From: Pseudomonas sp. G.S.17
GTDB taxonomy: Bacteria; Pseudomonadota; Gammaproteobacteria; Pseudomonadales; Pseudomonadaceae
DNA: 64,000 nucleotides
Assembly: GCF_038096165.1 (NCBI RefSeq)
Contig: NZ_CP151076.1
Span: 4,399,501 to 4,463,500 of the forward strand
Reading direction: 5' to 3'
Shown: piece by piece, positions 1-7,431 of the stretch
How the letters are laid out: each line of letters begins with the position of its first letter
Numbering within the stretch: the stretch's first letter is position 1
Made by a program: the position numbers and the translations under genes
The notes under the pieces: generated by a model
The model's input: the letters and a program-made list of their open reading frames with translations, nothing else
The model's database searches: none
Told to the model about the DNA's origin: nothing

Positions 1-42
1 CGAACCCTTGCTGTATCTGCCGCATGCGCAAAATTCAGACAT

Positions 43-70
43 AAAAAAACCCGGCTCAAATATGGCCGGG
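43..70 (-). terminator. rho-independent terminator of the prophage early operon
   Basis: Read on the minus strand, CCCGGC and GCCGGG arms (65-70 and 50-55) enclose a 9-nt loop and are followed by seven T (49-43). It lies just after the last gene of the minus-strand early operon, so it probably ends that transcript or is the target of a late antiterminator. Confidence 0.8.
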
Positions 71-146
71 CTTCAATTCTGTGGGCTTCGCATCTCAAGA
101 CGCAGAACCGCAATGTGGAAAACTATATTCTCATTTTCTCAGCCAA

Positions 147-695
147 TCAAGCAGCTTCGGCAATGAGTTGAGCCTCATCCAAAATCACCGAGGCAGACGC
201 TATAGCGGCGTCCCGCTCGGCGTTGAGCCACTTGCGCAGATCCGACCGCCACCGGTACAGCGTCTTCTCCGGCGTTTGCGGCTCCGCATTGTCCCAAGTG
301 TGCAGCACCATGAACGATTCCGGGATACGCGGGGTAGCCCAAGCGGTCACGCACTTGGTCCGGAACAGGTGGTGCGCCTTGCCGGGTGCCGACCTGGCCA
401 ACTCCACGATAGCTGTTACCCGCTGCTGCTGAGTTGAGCCGTCAAGGTTGACCATGAAGTGCGCGACCAGCACCGCCCAGTGATGCTTCGACAGAACACG
501 GCGCAGTATCGCCCGGGTCATGCTGTCCTGAGTAAGCTGGTCGAACTTGTCCAGCGGGCATGGATTGTCGGCCTTGATCGGCTCCCAGCTGTCCGCTTGG
601 CACTTGTTCTGCCAACCCGCCCCTTTGTGCAGCGATATTGAATCCACGTTCATGGCTCGCATGATGGCGTGCTCAGCGCTTCGGTAAACACTCAT
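147..695 (-). CDS. hypothetical prophage protein, last gene of the early operon
   Basis: A 182-aa protein of unknown function. It is rich in Trp, Arg and Ala, with a helical C-terminal third containing the motif LYRWRSDLRKWL. No membrane segment is visible. The start ATG overlaps the stop of the upstream gene (ATGA at 692-695), which fixes the start and suggests translational coupling. It is the final gene before the terminator at 43-70, the place where lambda-like phages carry a late regulator such as Q, but I see no motif that proves this role. It could equally be an accessory DNA-metabolism protein. Confidence 0.7.
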   Translation of the reverse strand: MSVYRSAEHAIMRAMNVDSISLHKGAGWQNKCQADSWEPIKADNPCPLDKFDQLTQDSMTRAILRRVLSKHHWAVLVAHFMVNLDGSTQQQRVTAIVELARSAPGKAHHLFRTKCVTAWATPRIPESFMVLHTWDNAEPQTPEKTLYRWRSDLRKWLNAERDAAIASASVILDEAQLIAEAA

Positions 696-994
696 GCTGC
701 CTTCCTGATTCGACGTGGTGGAGTCGGCTCGTCATCGAGGCCCAGCAGATCGCGCAACAGGCGGTCGGCAATCTTGTTCTTTGCATTGCCTTCGGATACC
801 CAGCGTTTGCAATACTCGCCAAACTCAATGTCGATCCGGGTTGCGTGCCAACTGGCGACGATATCGAGCAGGCAAGCCAAAGCGACAGCCCCGCCAAGCT
901 TTTCCCGCGCCAGCCCGTCACCGGCCAACTTGAGGAAAGTACGCTCGTACTCATGCATGCTTTTACGCGGCAACGCCGCAGATACTCGACTCAT
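692..994 (-). CDS. hypothetical prophage protein
   Basis: About 100 aa, unknown function. The start at 994 is chosen because its ATG overlaps the stop of the upstream gene (ATGA), as at nearly all other junctions of this operon; a longer reading from 1009 is possible. The protein is mostly helical, with a basic tail (PPRRIRKAA). The phrase EYCKRWVSEGNAKNKIADRLLRDLLG suggests a small helical domain. No family recognised. Confidence 0.65.
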   Translation of the reverse strand: MSRVSAALPRKSMHEYERTFLKLAGDGLAREKLGGAVALACLLDIVASWHATRIDIEFGEYCKRWVSEGNAKNKIADRLLRDLLGLDDEPTPPRRIRKAA

Positions 995-1554
995 AGCGCG
1001 GCACTCCACACATGCAGATATTCTTTAGGGTTGGTGTCTTTGCGAGCCTGGATCGATACGGCACGGGACCATGCCCGGTAGGCATCGGCGGGTGAGTCTC
1101 CACCTCCGGCCCACGGATGACCGTCGGCAATGCACCAGTAGGTTCCGCGTTCGGCGGTGATCTTCACCTTTGGCAATGCGCCGAACTGACGGGGACGCAT
1201 CACGGCCAGCGGGGCGAGCGCCTTCCAGATGATTTTCCGCTCCGGCTCGCTGTACGAGATTCGCTTGTGACCGTCCCATTCGCCGACGCCGTATTCCTCG
1301 TTTCCACACCACAACATGAAGCCAGTAGGAACGTGTGTGAGGTGGTGCCCTGCCCGATCCATTTGCCAGTCACCCGGGAAGCCGCGCAACGATGAGGCGA
1401 CGCGCTCGGCCTCCGGATACTTCGGCGCCGGAACAGCGATGGCACCCAGCGGCAGGATCAGCGGGCCTTTCGGGTTCAGTAGGTCAGCCAGTGCCGACTG
1501 GAAAGGCTCTCCCGTCGTGAGCCGTGGGCCTTTCAACCATTCAAAAAATCTCAT
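991..1554 (-). CDS. hypothetical prophage protein
   Basis: A 187-aa protein in the early operon between the DnaB-like helicase and two small unknown genes. It is rich in Trp, Gly and Pro, and the C-terminal part (GDSPADAYRAWSRAV) looks like a short helical repeat. Both ends are ATGA overlaps with neighbours, so start and reading frame are well supported. No family recognised; involvement in phage DNA replication is inferred from position only. Confidence 0.65.
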   Translation of the reverse strand: MRFFEWLKGPRLTTGEPFQSALADLLNPKGPLILPLGAIAVPAPKYPEAERVASSLRGFPGDWQMDRAGHHLTHVPTGFMLWCGNEEYGVGEWDGHKRISYSEPERKIIWKALAPLAVMRPRQFGALPKVKITAERGTYWCIADGHPWAGGGDSPADAYRAWSRAVSIQARKDTNPKEYLHVWSAAL

Positions 1555-2921
1555 GCCTTGCTCCTCCCCTTGGCGCGACTGGCGAAAGTGCGACCCATTT
1601 CAACCTCTTCGTTGGTGGCCTGGCGGGTACCGGTGAAGTCGACGAATCGAACGAACTTACCTTCCTGCTGAACAACGCAGCTCCCCGGCTTGGCGTGGCG
1701 GCACTTGCCGACGATCAGTTCTGTCAGCCCGTTCTGCCCCTCCTCTGTTTCCATATCCCGATGCACCAGAATCACGACGTCGGCGTCCTGCTCGATCTGG
1801 CCGGAATCCCGGATGTCGCTCGGGCGTGGCTTCTTGTCCGGCCGATTGGTCGATCCCCGGTTGAGCTGGGCCAGCACCACGACGGGAATTTTCAATTCCT
1901 TCGCGAGATTCTTCAGCGCGGTGGACACCTTGCCGACCTCGACAGAGCGGTTCGCACCGCTCCCAGCACAGATCAGCTGGAGATAATCGACCAGCAGCAC
2001 GTTCAGCCCTTCCCGGCGCTGACACTGGCGAGCAATCGAACGAATTCGCGCAACAGTCATACCGGCCTCGTCGTTCACATAGAGACGTGCCTCGTTCAGT
2101 TGGCTGACTGCATTGGTGATCCTTGGCCAGTCCTCATCTTCAAGGCTCTCGCCCTCATCAAGACGCGTCAGGCTGACGCCACCCAGAGACGCCATGCTGC
2201 GAGTAATCAGTTCTTCCTTGGTCATCTCCATGGAGAACGCCAAACCGGCGCCCGCCAGGTCGCAGGTGACATGCTGGGCGATCTGCAAGCCAAGGATCGT
2301 CTTGCCCGAGCCCGTAAGTCCGGCGACAACGATCATATTTCCCGGACGGAGCCCGCGAATGATCTTGTCGAGTTCGGTCAAGCCAGTGGTCAGCCCCTTG
2401 GGCGCAGTCTTGTTGTATTTCGAATCGATGGTGTCCATCACGCCCGGAAGGATTTCGCTGGCGCGGTGATAGTCCTTGTCGCCATCGTCCAGGTCGCGCA
2501 TATCGGCCATGGCCATCTGGGCATTCGCGATGATGTCAGCCACCGGCAAGTCATCGCTGGCCGACTGCTGGATAGCCTCAGCAGCTTCGACCACCTTGCG
2601 CAGTACCGCTCGCTCTCGGACTACCCGGGCGTAAGTCTTCCAGCTGGCCGCGCTCGGTACCGAGTGTGATATCTCGCTTGCGTAAGCGATGGTGCTGTCG
2701 CCGCTTGGCAGGCGTGAGCGTTGATCGCTCAGCGTGATCACGTCGATGGCATTGCCGCCGGCGTGGCAGTCGATCATCGTCTGATACAGCGCAGCATTTT
2801 CGAGATTATGAAAGTCTGCGGGCGACACCTTGCCGGTGATCTCGTCGAACAACGAGTTATCCAGCAGGATGGCCCCGAGTAGACCGTGTTCCGCCTCAAT
2901 GTTGAATAGGTCGCGACTCAT
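1551..2921 (-). CDS. phage replicative DNA helicase, DnaB family
   Basis: A 456-aa helicase that would unwind DNA ahead of the phage replication fork. The N-terminal domain (about residues 1-100) begins with the DnaB-type phrase AEHGLLGAILLDN. A linker follows, then a RecA-like ATPase domain with Walker A GLTGSGKT near residue 200, Walker B VLLVDYLQLI, and the DnaB C-terminal phrases LAQLNR and DIRDSGQIEQDADVV. The length matches bacterial DnaB (about 460-470). The start at 2921 is chosen for its ATGA overlap with the stop of the loader gene; an extension to 2945 is open but would overlap more. The loader-like ATPase lies directly upstream, as expected of a phage replication module. Confidence 0.93.
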   Translation of the reverse strand: MSRDLFNIEAEHGLLGAILLDNSLFDEITGKVSPADFHNLENAALYQTMIDCHAGGNAIDVITLSDQRSRLPSGDSTIAYASEISHSVPSAASWKTYARVVRERAVLRKVVEAAEAIQQSASDDLPVADIIANAQMAMADMRDLDDGDKDYHRASEILPGVMDTIDSKYNKTAPKGLTTGLTELDKIIRGLRPGNMIVVAGLTGSGKTILGLQIAQHVTCDLAGAGLAFSMEMTKEELITRSMASLGGVSLTRLDEGESLEDEDWPRITNAVSQLNEARLYVNDEAGMTVARIRSIARQCQRREGLNVLLVDYLQLICAGSGANRSVEVGKVSTALKNLAKELKIPVVVLAQLNRGSTNRPDKKPRPSDIRDSGQIEQDADVVILVHRDMETEEGQNGLTELIVGKCRHAKPGSCVVQQEGKFVRFVDFTGTRQATNEEVEMGRTFASRAKGRSKA

Positions 2922-3748
2922 ACTGAAGCCCTCGCCGATTCCCATGTGAAGCCGATCAGCTGGCCGCCGTTCTGCCGCAAACGGTCAAGGGCGCGAGGCC
3001 CAATGAAACCTTTGATATCCGTGCCCAGCGGTGCGTCGGCGGCCTTATCAACCGGCAAGTTGCTCACCACCACGGTGGGCACGACCAGTTGATATCGCCG
3101 GTCGATCACCTCATGGATCAGCCCCAGCTCGTAATCCGAGCCCTTCTGCGCCCCGATCTCGTCGATCACCAGCAGATCGACGTTCGCCAGCTCCTCGATG
3201 ACATCACGATCGGTGTAAGTCGAGCCCTTGGACATCGTCCCTTTCGCCACTCGCACCAACTCGGATACGGAGATGATCAGGGCTTCTGCGCCATGCTTTC
3301 GGATGACCGTCTGCACAATGCTGCTGGCCAGGTGGGTTTTTCCGGTGCCGACATTGCCGGACAGGATCAGCGAGCGACCGTCCGCGTAATGGGTTTCGAA
3401 ATGGTCGGCGTATGCCTGGCACTTCACCCGAACGCGTTCCGCCAGTGATCCGCCTTCGGCTTGGTAGTTCTCGAAGGTCGAGCCGATGAATCTCGGCGTG
3501 ATGCCGGAAGCTACGAGCCTGACGTTGAGGCGTTCGGCTTCGAGCTGGGCCAACGCAACAGCGCGCGGCTCGCTGCCCGGCGGGGAGACGTTAAGCGCCT
3601 CCCACTGGCAGAACCGGCAGGGTTGGATGTGTGTCGAGCCATCGAACTGCTCAATGTGCGAGAACATTACGCCCTCATGGATCCGGCAGTTGCCCAAGAC
3701 TTCGACGACACGGGGCTGACGGCGGAAGTTAAAACTGAGGTTTGCCAT
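2918..3748 (-). CDS. DnaC-like helicase-loading ATPase
   Basis: A 276-aa AAA+ protein of the DnaC/IstB type that would load the adjacent DnaB-like helicase at the phage origin. Walker A (SGNVGTGKTHLA) is near residue 115 and Walker B (VDLLVIDEIG) about 65 residues later. The N-terminal region has a CRFCQWE phrase, a possible half of a metal-binding site. The start at 3748 is chosen because a strong AAGGAGG ribosome site precedes that ATG; the frame is open to 3829. It overlaps the end of the initiator gene by 20 bp and the helicase start by 4 bp. Confidence 0.88.
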   Translation of the reverse strand: MANLSFNFRRQPRVVEVLGNCRIHEGVMFSHIEQFDGSTHIQPCRFCQWEALNVSPPGSEPRAVALAQLEAERLNVRLVASGITPRFIGSTFENYQAEGGSLAERVRVKCQAYADHFETHYADGRSLILSGNVGTGKTHLASSIVQTVIRKHGAEALIISVSELVRVAKGTMSKGSTYTDRDVIEELANVDLLVIDEIGAQKGSDYELGLIHEVIDRRYQLVVPTVVVSNLPVDKAADAPLGTDIKGFIGPRALDRLRQNGGQLIGFTWESARASV

Positions 3749-4499
3749 TGGCCGCCTCCTTGTACATTTCCGGAGTGTGGGTTGGCAGATCGCGGAAGTT
3801 GGACGGCTTGCCGATCTTGGCGCCAGCACCAGGCAGCACAGATTCCGGATAGATGTCCGTCCATGAGTTCGTTGTTGACTTGTCGATTACGGCGTCTGGC
3901 TCTGGATGCTTGACCAAGGCCTTGGCGATCAATTTGCAGGCTCGCTCGGTCAGCGGTTTCTTCTTCGAGGTCCGCATCTCACAAAAACCTTCCCAAGCAT
4001 CAGTTGACACATTCGCCGGCTTGGCTGTGAGCGGATCAAACTTCACCGACTTGGGTTTTCCAGTTTTCAACACTGGCGCTTTAGCGCCTTTGCTTACCCT
4101 CAATGTATTACTCAGTAATGTATTACTCTCCTGCGTGTTTTCCGAAGGGGGTTCGCAGCGTTTTCCGAAGGGGTTCGCGCTGTTTTCCGAAGGGGTATTC
4201 GGAATTCCGAAGGGGGTAGCGAGCCGGATTCGACGCTCGACAATTCGCACGCCGTCGCGGATCTGTTCGACCGATACCAGCCCTTTTTCCGCCAGCCCGC
4301 TGATGATTTCAGATACCCGCGAAATGGACAGATTGAAGAACTCGGCGAACCTTGCGTTGCTGGCGAAGCAGCCGCGCGCGTCATCTTCGAGGCTGCCTAT
4401 TTCCACCAACATGACCTTTTCAGTGATCGAAAGCGCCTGATTCTTCCAGAGCTCAGCGGGTATCCAGACGCCCTGGAATTTGCGAGGGATGTCACTCAT
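3729..4499 (-). CDS. phage replication initiator with N-terminal winged-helix domain
   Basis: A 256-aa protein. Residues about 1-95 form a helix-turn-helix domain (ALSITEKVMLVEIGSL, then NLSISRVSEIISGLAEKGLV). The middle (about 95-145) is low-complexity and rich in Pro, Ser and Asn, with repeated SEN/NTL phrases. The C-terminal part (from ANVSTDAWEGFCEMR) is a small helical domain seen in phage replication proteins. Position before DnaC- and DnaB-like genes and the iterons lying inside the coding sequence argue for a functional counterpart of lambda O / P22 gp18. The start ATG overlaps the upstream stop (ATGA). Initiator function is inferred; no homology search was possible. Confidence 0.8.
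   Translation of the reverse strand: MSDIPRKFQGVWIPAELWKNQALSITEKVMLVEIGSLEDDARGCFASNARFAEFFNLSISRVSEIISGLAEKGLVSVEQIRDGVRIVERRIRLATPFGIPNTPSENSANPFGKRCEPPSENTQESNTLLSNTLRVSKGAKAPVLKTGKPKSVKFDPLTAKPANVSTDAWEGFCEMRTSKKKPLTERACKLIAKALVKHPEPDAVIDKSTTNSWTDIYPESVLPGAGAKIGKPSNFRDLPTHTPEMYKEAANGKPQF
4102..4215. other. candidate phage replication origin (iterons plus A+T-rich repeat)
   Basis: Inside the initiator gene, four copies of TTCCGAAGGGG start at 4140, 4163, 4185 and 4205, spaced 23, 22 and 20 bp, about two helical turns. Next to them lies an A+T-rich stretch with AATGTATTACTC repeated exactly at 4102-4113 and 4117-4128. Iterons within the initiator gene beside an easily melted segment are the layout of the lambda O and P22 gp18 origins. 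Function is inferred from this layout. Confidence 0.78.
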
Positions 4500-4897
4500 T
4501 GCAAGCTCTCCCCGTTAGCCGTGAAGCGCCGCACCGGTGCCGGAACTTTGCGCTGAGCACGATCTTCACCGGGCACCGCGAAAGAGACGTCGGTAAGGAT
4601 CATCAGGCGGCGCACAGATGTGTCGAGCCGGCGTTTAGCGCTGTAGCGATTCTGCTTCGCTTTCTTCAGTGCGGCGTAGGCGTCATTCGTGAACTGGATT
4701 ACGCCGTCGTAACGCGGATCGTCCCAGCGGATGCCGCGGTAGTTGGGCTCTGGCTGACCATGAACGCGAAAATAAGCTCGGTATTCGGCATTCAGATCGT
4801 CACGGCGACGTGTCACGGCGAGTTGTGAACGGTGGTGATCAATCGATAGCTCGACGATGAGGGCCTTGAGTTCGGTCTTGGTGGGTTTGATTTTCAT
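4496..4897 (-). CDS. hypothetical prophage protein
   Basis: A 133-aa basic protein (pI clearly high from its Arg/Lys content), predicted mostly helical, beginning MKIKPTKTELKALIVELS. It lies between the antirepressor-like gene and the replication initiator, with ATGA overlaps on both sides. The regularly spaced Arg/Lys residues would allow nucleic-acid binding, but no known motif is visible. Unknown function. Confidence 0.7.
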   Translation of the reverse strand: MKIKPTKTELKALIVELSIDHHRSQLAVTRRRDDLNAEYRAYFRVHGQPEPNYRGIRWDDPRYDGVIQFTNDAYAALKKAKQNRYSAKRRLDTSVRRLMILTDVSFAVPGEDRAQRKVPAPVRRFTANGESLQ

Positions 4898-5718
4898 TGG
4901 GCGTCACTCCCGGTGTGCTTGGCCTGGGTGTAAAGCCCATCCCACTTGGATTTCATGGCGAGTTCGCCTTTCATGTAGAGCTGGTGCAGGCGACGAGCGC
5001 CGTCGATCAACAGGACGAGGTCATACTTGATAAACGGATCGCTGCCCTCGGAGCTGATCTTGCGCGGTCGTTCGGTCAGGTAACGGTCGCGTACCCGACT
5101 GGCAACCCGGTAGCGGGGCTTAGTGTTTTCGTCGGCGGCGGCGTCCCACAGCCAGCCAAGTGCGAGTAGCGAGCTGTTAACCCGGGAGCAGTTCACGCCA
5201 TTCAGGCGCTTGCAGAACTGCGTCGGCGTTTCTCCTGTCATGAACAGGCTTTCCAGGCTGGCGATGGTTTTGGCCTGCTGCTGGTTTTCCAGCGCCAGCA
5301 CGGCCTTCTCTTCTGCCAGGTCGGCAGCGAGACGGAGTGCGCCGGGCAGATCCTGCGGAAGGAGCGGCGGCGAAGGTGGTCGAAAGTAGCTGCTCACCAG
5401 TTGGCGCTGTACCGTCCAAGCCAGATCGTCTGTGAGCGACTTCACGATCATCAGATAACCCTGCTCAGTGACAAGCGTGCCTTTCGGTGTGCGGGCAGCA
5501 AATACCCCGGCCAACTCTGACTGCGTACGAATTTCTTCACCCAAAACCTGAAAGAAATCTTCGCCTTCGATGAACCGATCACGGTTCTCGTTGAAGTTGC
5601 GGCGAGCGGTCCCTTCCGGCCGCTCATGCACCTGATCGATCATGGCTAAGGTGACAACGCGCTGGCCGCGATACTCGACGACGGGTAGCTGGGTGTTGTG
5701 GATGGTGATCAGGTTCAT
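4894..5718 (-). CDS. ORF6N-domain antirepressor-like protein
   Basis: About 274 aa. The N-terminal 85 residues fit the ORF6N domain of phage and plasmid regulators (LPVVEYRGQRVVTLAMIDQV, then ARRNFNENRDRFIEGEDFF, LTEQGYLMIVKSL-like phrase). The middle is a coiled-coil segment (LAADLAEEKAVLALENQQQ). The C-terminal third resembles the KilAC/ANT domain. Proteins of this build are phage antirepressors or regulators. The start at 5718 is chosen for the ATGA overlap with the upstream gene; the frame is open to 5760. Actual target unknown. Confidence 0.78.
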   Translation of the reverse strand: MNLITIHNTQLPVVEYRGQRVVTLAMIDQVHERPEGTARRNFNENRDRFIEGEDFFQVLGEEIRTQSELAGVFAARTPKGTLVTEQGYLMIVKSLTDDLAWTVQRQLVSSYFRPPSPPLLPQDLPGALRLAADLAEEKAVLALENQQQAKTIASLESLFMTGETPTQFCKRLNGVNCSRVNSSLLALGWLWDAAADENTKPRYRVASRVRDRYLTERPRKISSEGSDPFIKYDLVLLIDGARRLHQLYMKGELAMKSKWDGLYTQAKHTGSDAQ

Positions 5719-6275
5719 TGAGCCATCTCCGCTTTCCGTTGGCGCGCAGCAGCGGCGCACTCCACTTTCTTTTTCCGCGAAGCAGCATCTATTGCAGCCA
5801 TCAGGGCGGCATCAGTTCTGGCCAGGTTTTGATTCGCCTGCTCGACAAGCAAGCGCTCAGGGATGGCATCAAGGCTTGATCCGAGCTTGAGAACAGCTGC
5901 GTCAAGCCAGTCCGCGACCTCGCACATGAAGCCGACGCGCTGACCGTTCAGAGACTCTTCCTCCTCCTTCGTTGCCGGAACCTTGGAGTCGAGTGCGCTG
6001 ATCATCATGCGGAAGTGAGTACTTCCAAGCCGCACAGGGTTGGCCTGTTCGTCGCGAAGATATTTGAAAAACATGTGAGCGATGCTTTTTCCAGCATCTA
6101 TGCCCCCGAAGTAGCCGCCAGTAAGGGGGACATCCCAGTTCGAACATTGCTTGCTGTGATCCTTACCTACAAAAGGGAGACGATCCCAGGCATTTGGTTT
6201 TTCGGGCTTTGAACGAAGATCAGTCTGTTTACTCTGCGGAAGTGGACGCTTTGATTTCGGGATTGAGGTCTTCAT
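5715..6275 (-). CDS. hypothetical prophage protein
   Basis: A 186-aa protein with a strongly basic first 30 residues (many Lys/Pro/Ser) and an Ala/Lys/Arg-rich helical C-terminus (AAIDAASRKKKVECAAAARQ). The central part carries a GGYFGGIDAGKSIAHMF phrase, which looks like a P-loop at first sight but lacks the GxxxxGK[ST] spacing. Both gene ends are ATGA overlaps. Unknown function, early operon. Confidence 0.65.
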   Translation of the reverse strand: MKTSIPKSKRPLPQSKQTDLRSKPEKPNAWDRLPFVGKDHSKQCSNWDVPLTGGYFGGIDAGKSIAHMFFKYLRDEQANPVRLGSTHFRMMISALDSKVPATKEEEESLNGQRVGFMCEVADWLDAAVLKLGSSLDAIPERLLVEQANQNLARTDAALMAAIDAASRKKKVECAAAARQRKAEMAQ

Positions 6276-6583
6276 GCCTCACCCCCTGTCGCGCCACGAT
6301 TTGGTATGTCGGCGTTTTGTGGCGCGCATTCGAACGCTTCAACGCCAGCATGGCTGGCGCATACGAGAGCCAACGCAGACTCAGCGGCATAAAACGCCAA
6401 AGTCGCCTGCTCAGAAACAGCACCAACGTTCATCAGAGCTGCTAATGCAGCCACCACAGATTCCAGCCGGTCAGTCGCAGCATCCAGCGCTTTTGTTACG
6501 CAGACGCCACCAGCAGCGCTGAAAAGTGATTGCTGGCTGGACTCACAGTAATGGTGTTCCAATGTCAGAATTTGCATGCTCAT
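6272..6583 (-). CDS. small Ala-rich prophage protein, possibly DUF3077-like
   Basis: A 103-aa helical protein. The phrase LFSAAGGVCVTKALDAATDRLESV followed by a second long helix resembles small Pseudomonas proteins of the DUF3077 group (LF-V-PGV-ALE-AS type). The next gene upstream (6580-6912) has a similar layout and may be a diverged paralogue. A second in-frame Met two codons in (6577) is an alternative start. A hairpin of a family repeated in this prophage overlaps the last codons. Family assignment is tentative. Confidence 0.6.
   Translation of the reverse strand: MSMQILTLEHHYCESSQQSLFSAAGGVCVTKALDAATDRLESVVAALAALMNVGAVSEQATLAFYAAESALALVCASHAGVEAFECAPQNADIPNRGATGGEA
6290..6326. repeat. 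CGCGCCAC/GTGGCGCG hairpin, copy 1
   Basis: Inverted arms CGCGCCAC (6290-6297) and GTGGCGCG (6319-6326) with a 21-nt spacer overlap the 3' end of the gene at 6272-6583. The same arm recurs at 8160-8193 and 12407-12442. Confidence 0.7.
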
Positions 6584-6912
6584 TGGTCACCCCCGTGGAT
6601 CGCTTCCGGCGGCGACATCGAACGGTGTGCAGATCGCGTAAGTGCGGTGACGGTTTCACTGAGGAATGCCAAGGCGCGCACTTCTGCGCAATAGACGGTC
6701 TCGCCATCACCTACAGCCTTATGGAGACGCATACAAAGCTGCGTAAGTCCATCAGCCAAATGGCAAGCAAGCTGGATCCCTTCAATTACGCTTCCGCCTT
6801 CTTCGATACTCATAAAAGGCGACGAATATTCCATAAGCGGATCACCAAATGAGACTTTCCCCAAAACTTGGACTTGTGGCTTTTGTGGAGCAGTGGTATT
6901 TTTCGGTTGCAT
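6580..6912 (-). CDS. small prophage protein, possibly DUF3077-like
   Basis: About 110 aa. The start at 6912 is preferred because AAGGA lies 7 nt upstream; the frame is open to 6951 but that ATG sits in a hairpin. After a disordered Lys/Pro/Gln-rich leader come FGDPL and two helices (VIEGIQLACHLADGLTQLC and ALAFLSETVTAL), the layout of DUF3077 proteins common in Pseudomonas genomes and prophages. Function unknown. It is the first gene after cro in the early operon. Confidence 0.62.
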   Translation of the reverse strand: MQPKNTTAPQKPQVQVLGKVSFGDPLMEYSSPFMSIEEGGSVIEGIQLACHLADGLTQLCMRLHKAVGDGETVYCAEVRALAFLSETVTALTRSAHRSMSPPEAIHGGDQ

Positions 6913-6945
6913 TGATTTGTCCTTCGAATAGACAAAGAAGTACGG

Positions 6946-7002
6946 AGCCATCTGTTGCGAGCAGATGGCTAACGAGAGGCTCGACTTAGGTCGGGCTTTT
7001 TT
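6946..7002 (+). ncRNA. candidate short antisense RNA 3' end (two hairpins and a T tract)
   Basis: On the plus strand, a 9-bp perfect stem (AGCCATCTG 6946-6954, CAGATGGCT 6962-6970) is followed by a second stem (GCTCGAC / GTCGGGC, one G-U pair, about 6979-6996) and then six T. This is terminator architecture, but no plus-strand gene precedes it. The transcript would be antisense to the leader of the early operon between cro and the next gene, the position of the lambda oop RNA. Its promoter is not clear. Confidence 0.45.
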
Positions 7003-7055
7003 GTGTCCAGAGGAAAGCTAGCCGGACAGCAAATACTGGGATGGTTGGCAAGAGT

Positions 7056-7322
7056 TCATTGCGATGCCTGCAAAATACTGGATGCCTGAACAGAGCCATC
7101 AGGCCCAGATGCGTTTTCTAGAGCTTTGGCCGATGATTTATTCAAGTTTGGGGCAGCTGCATCCTCTGCCGTTAAGGTGCCGCCCGTCAGCATTTGAATC
7201 TGAAATTGACGAAGGCGCGGAATGACTTCTCCCCAAAGCGTCACGGCGCTTGGAGAAATATCCAGCGCATCAGCCAGCTTCTTCTTGCTGCCGAAGTGTG
7301 AAACGGCTTGGTCGGTATTCAT
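7056..7322 (-). CDS. cro: Cro-like repressor
   Basis: An 88-aa protein with a short helix-turn-helix (VSHFGSKKKLADALDISPSAV, WGEVIPRLRQFQIQML) typical of phage Cro proteins. The start at 7322 is chosen because AGAGGA lies about 8 nt upstream; the frame is open to 7358, which would run into the operators. It is transcribed away from the CI gene, heads the minus early operon and sits behind a promoter overlapped by an operator (7349-7377). The C-terminal 35 residues are a Ser/Ala/Asn-rich tail of unknown use. Confidence 0.85.
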   Translation of the reverse strand: MNTDQAVSHFGSKKKLADALDISPSAVTLWGEVIPRLRQFQIQMLTGGTLTAEDAAAPNLNKSSAKALENASGPDGSVQASSILQASQ

Positions 7323-7348
7323 TAAGCGTTCCTCTGGGTATAGAGGAA

Positions 7349-7377
7349 ATTTAAGCATACTTAAGGAATTGCTGCAA
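7349..7377 (-). promoter_or_regulatory. early (pR-like) promoter for cro with overlapping operator O1
   Basis: On the minus strand, TTGCAG (7377-7372), a 17-nt spacer and TTAAAT (7354-7349). The dyad TTAAG-CATA-CTTAA (7351-7364) covers the -10. The minus-strand sequence TTAAGTATGCTTAAAT matches 15 of 16 bases at the plus-operon promoter (9283-9298). Confidence 0.8.
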
Positions 7378-7385
7378 CAGGCGAT

Positions 7386-7431
7386 TTAAGTGTGCTTCAT
7401 GCTAAACATCCGGATGCTTAAGATTTAGCCC
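7386..7431 (+). promoter_or_regulatory. operators O2/O3 and candidate CI promoter (pRM-like)
   Basis: O2 is TTAAG-TGTG-CTTCA (7386-7399). A weaker O3 starts with TTAAG at 7418. The centres of O1, O2 and O3 are about 35 and 32 bp apart. TTCATG (7396-7401), 17 nt and TAAGAT (7419-7424) could be the CI promoter, which would place transcription start at or next to the CI ATG at 7432. No ribosome site precedes that ATG, so a leaderless CI mRNA, as from lambda pRM, is plausible. Confidence 0.55.

Noticed and set aside
1524..2669. 381-aa plus-strand frame opposite the DnaB-like helicase
   Set aside because: Antisense shadow of a gene with complete helicase motifs; no start signal.
5715..6275. P-loop ATPase in the GGYFGGIDAGKS phrase
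   Set aside because: Spacing does not fit GxxxxGK[ST] (GGIDAGKS has only three residues between first possible G pair and GKS in the wrong frame of the motif) and there is no Walker B.
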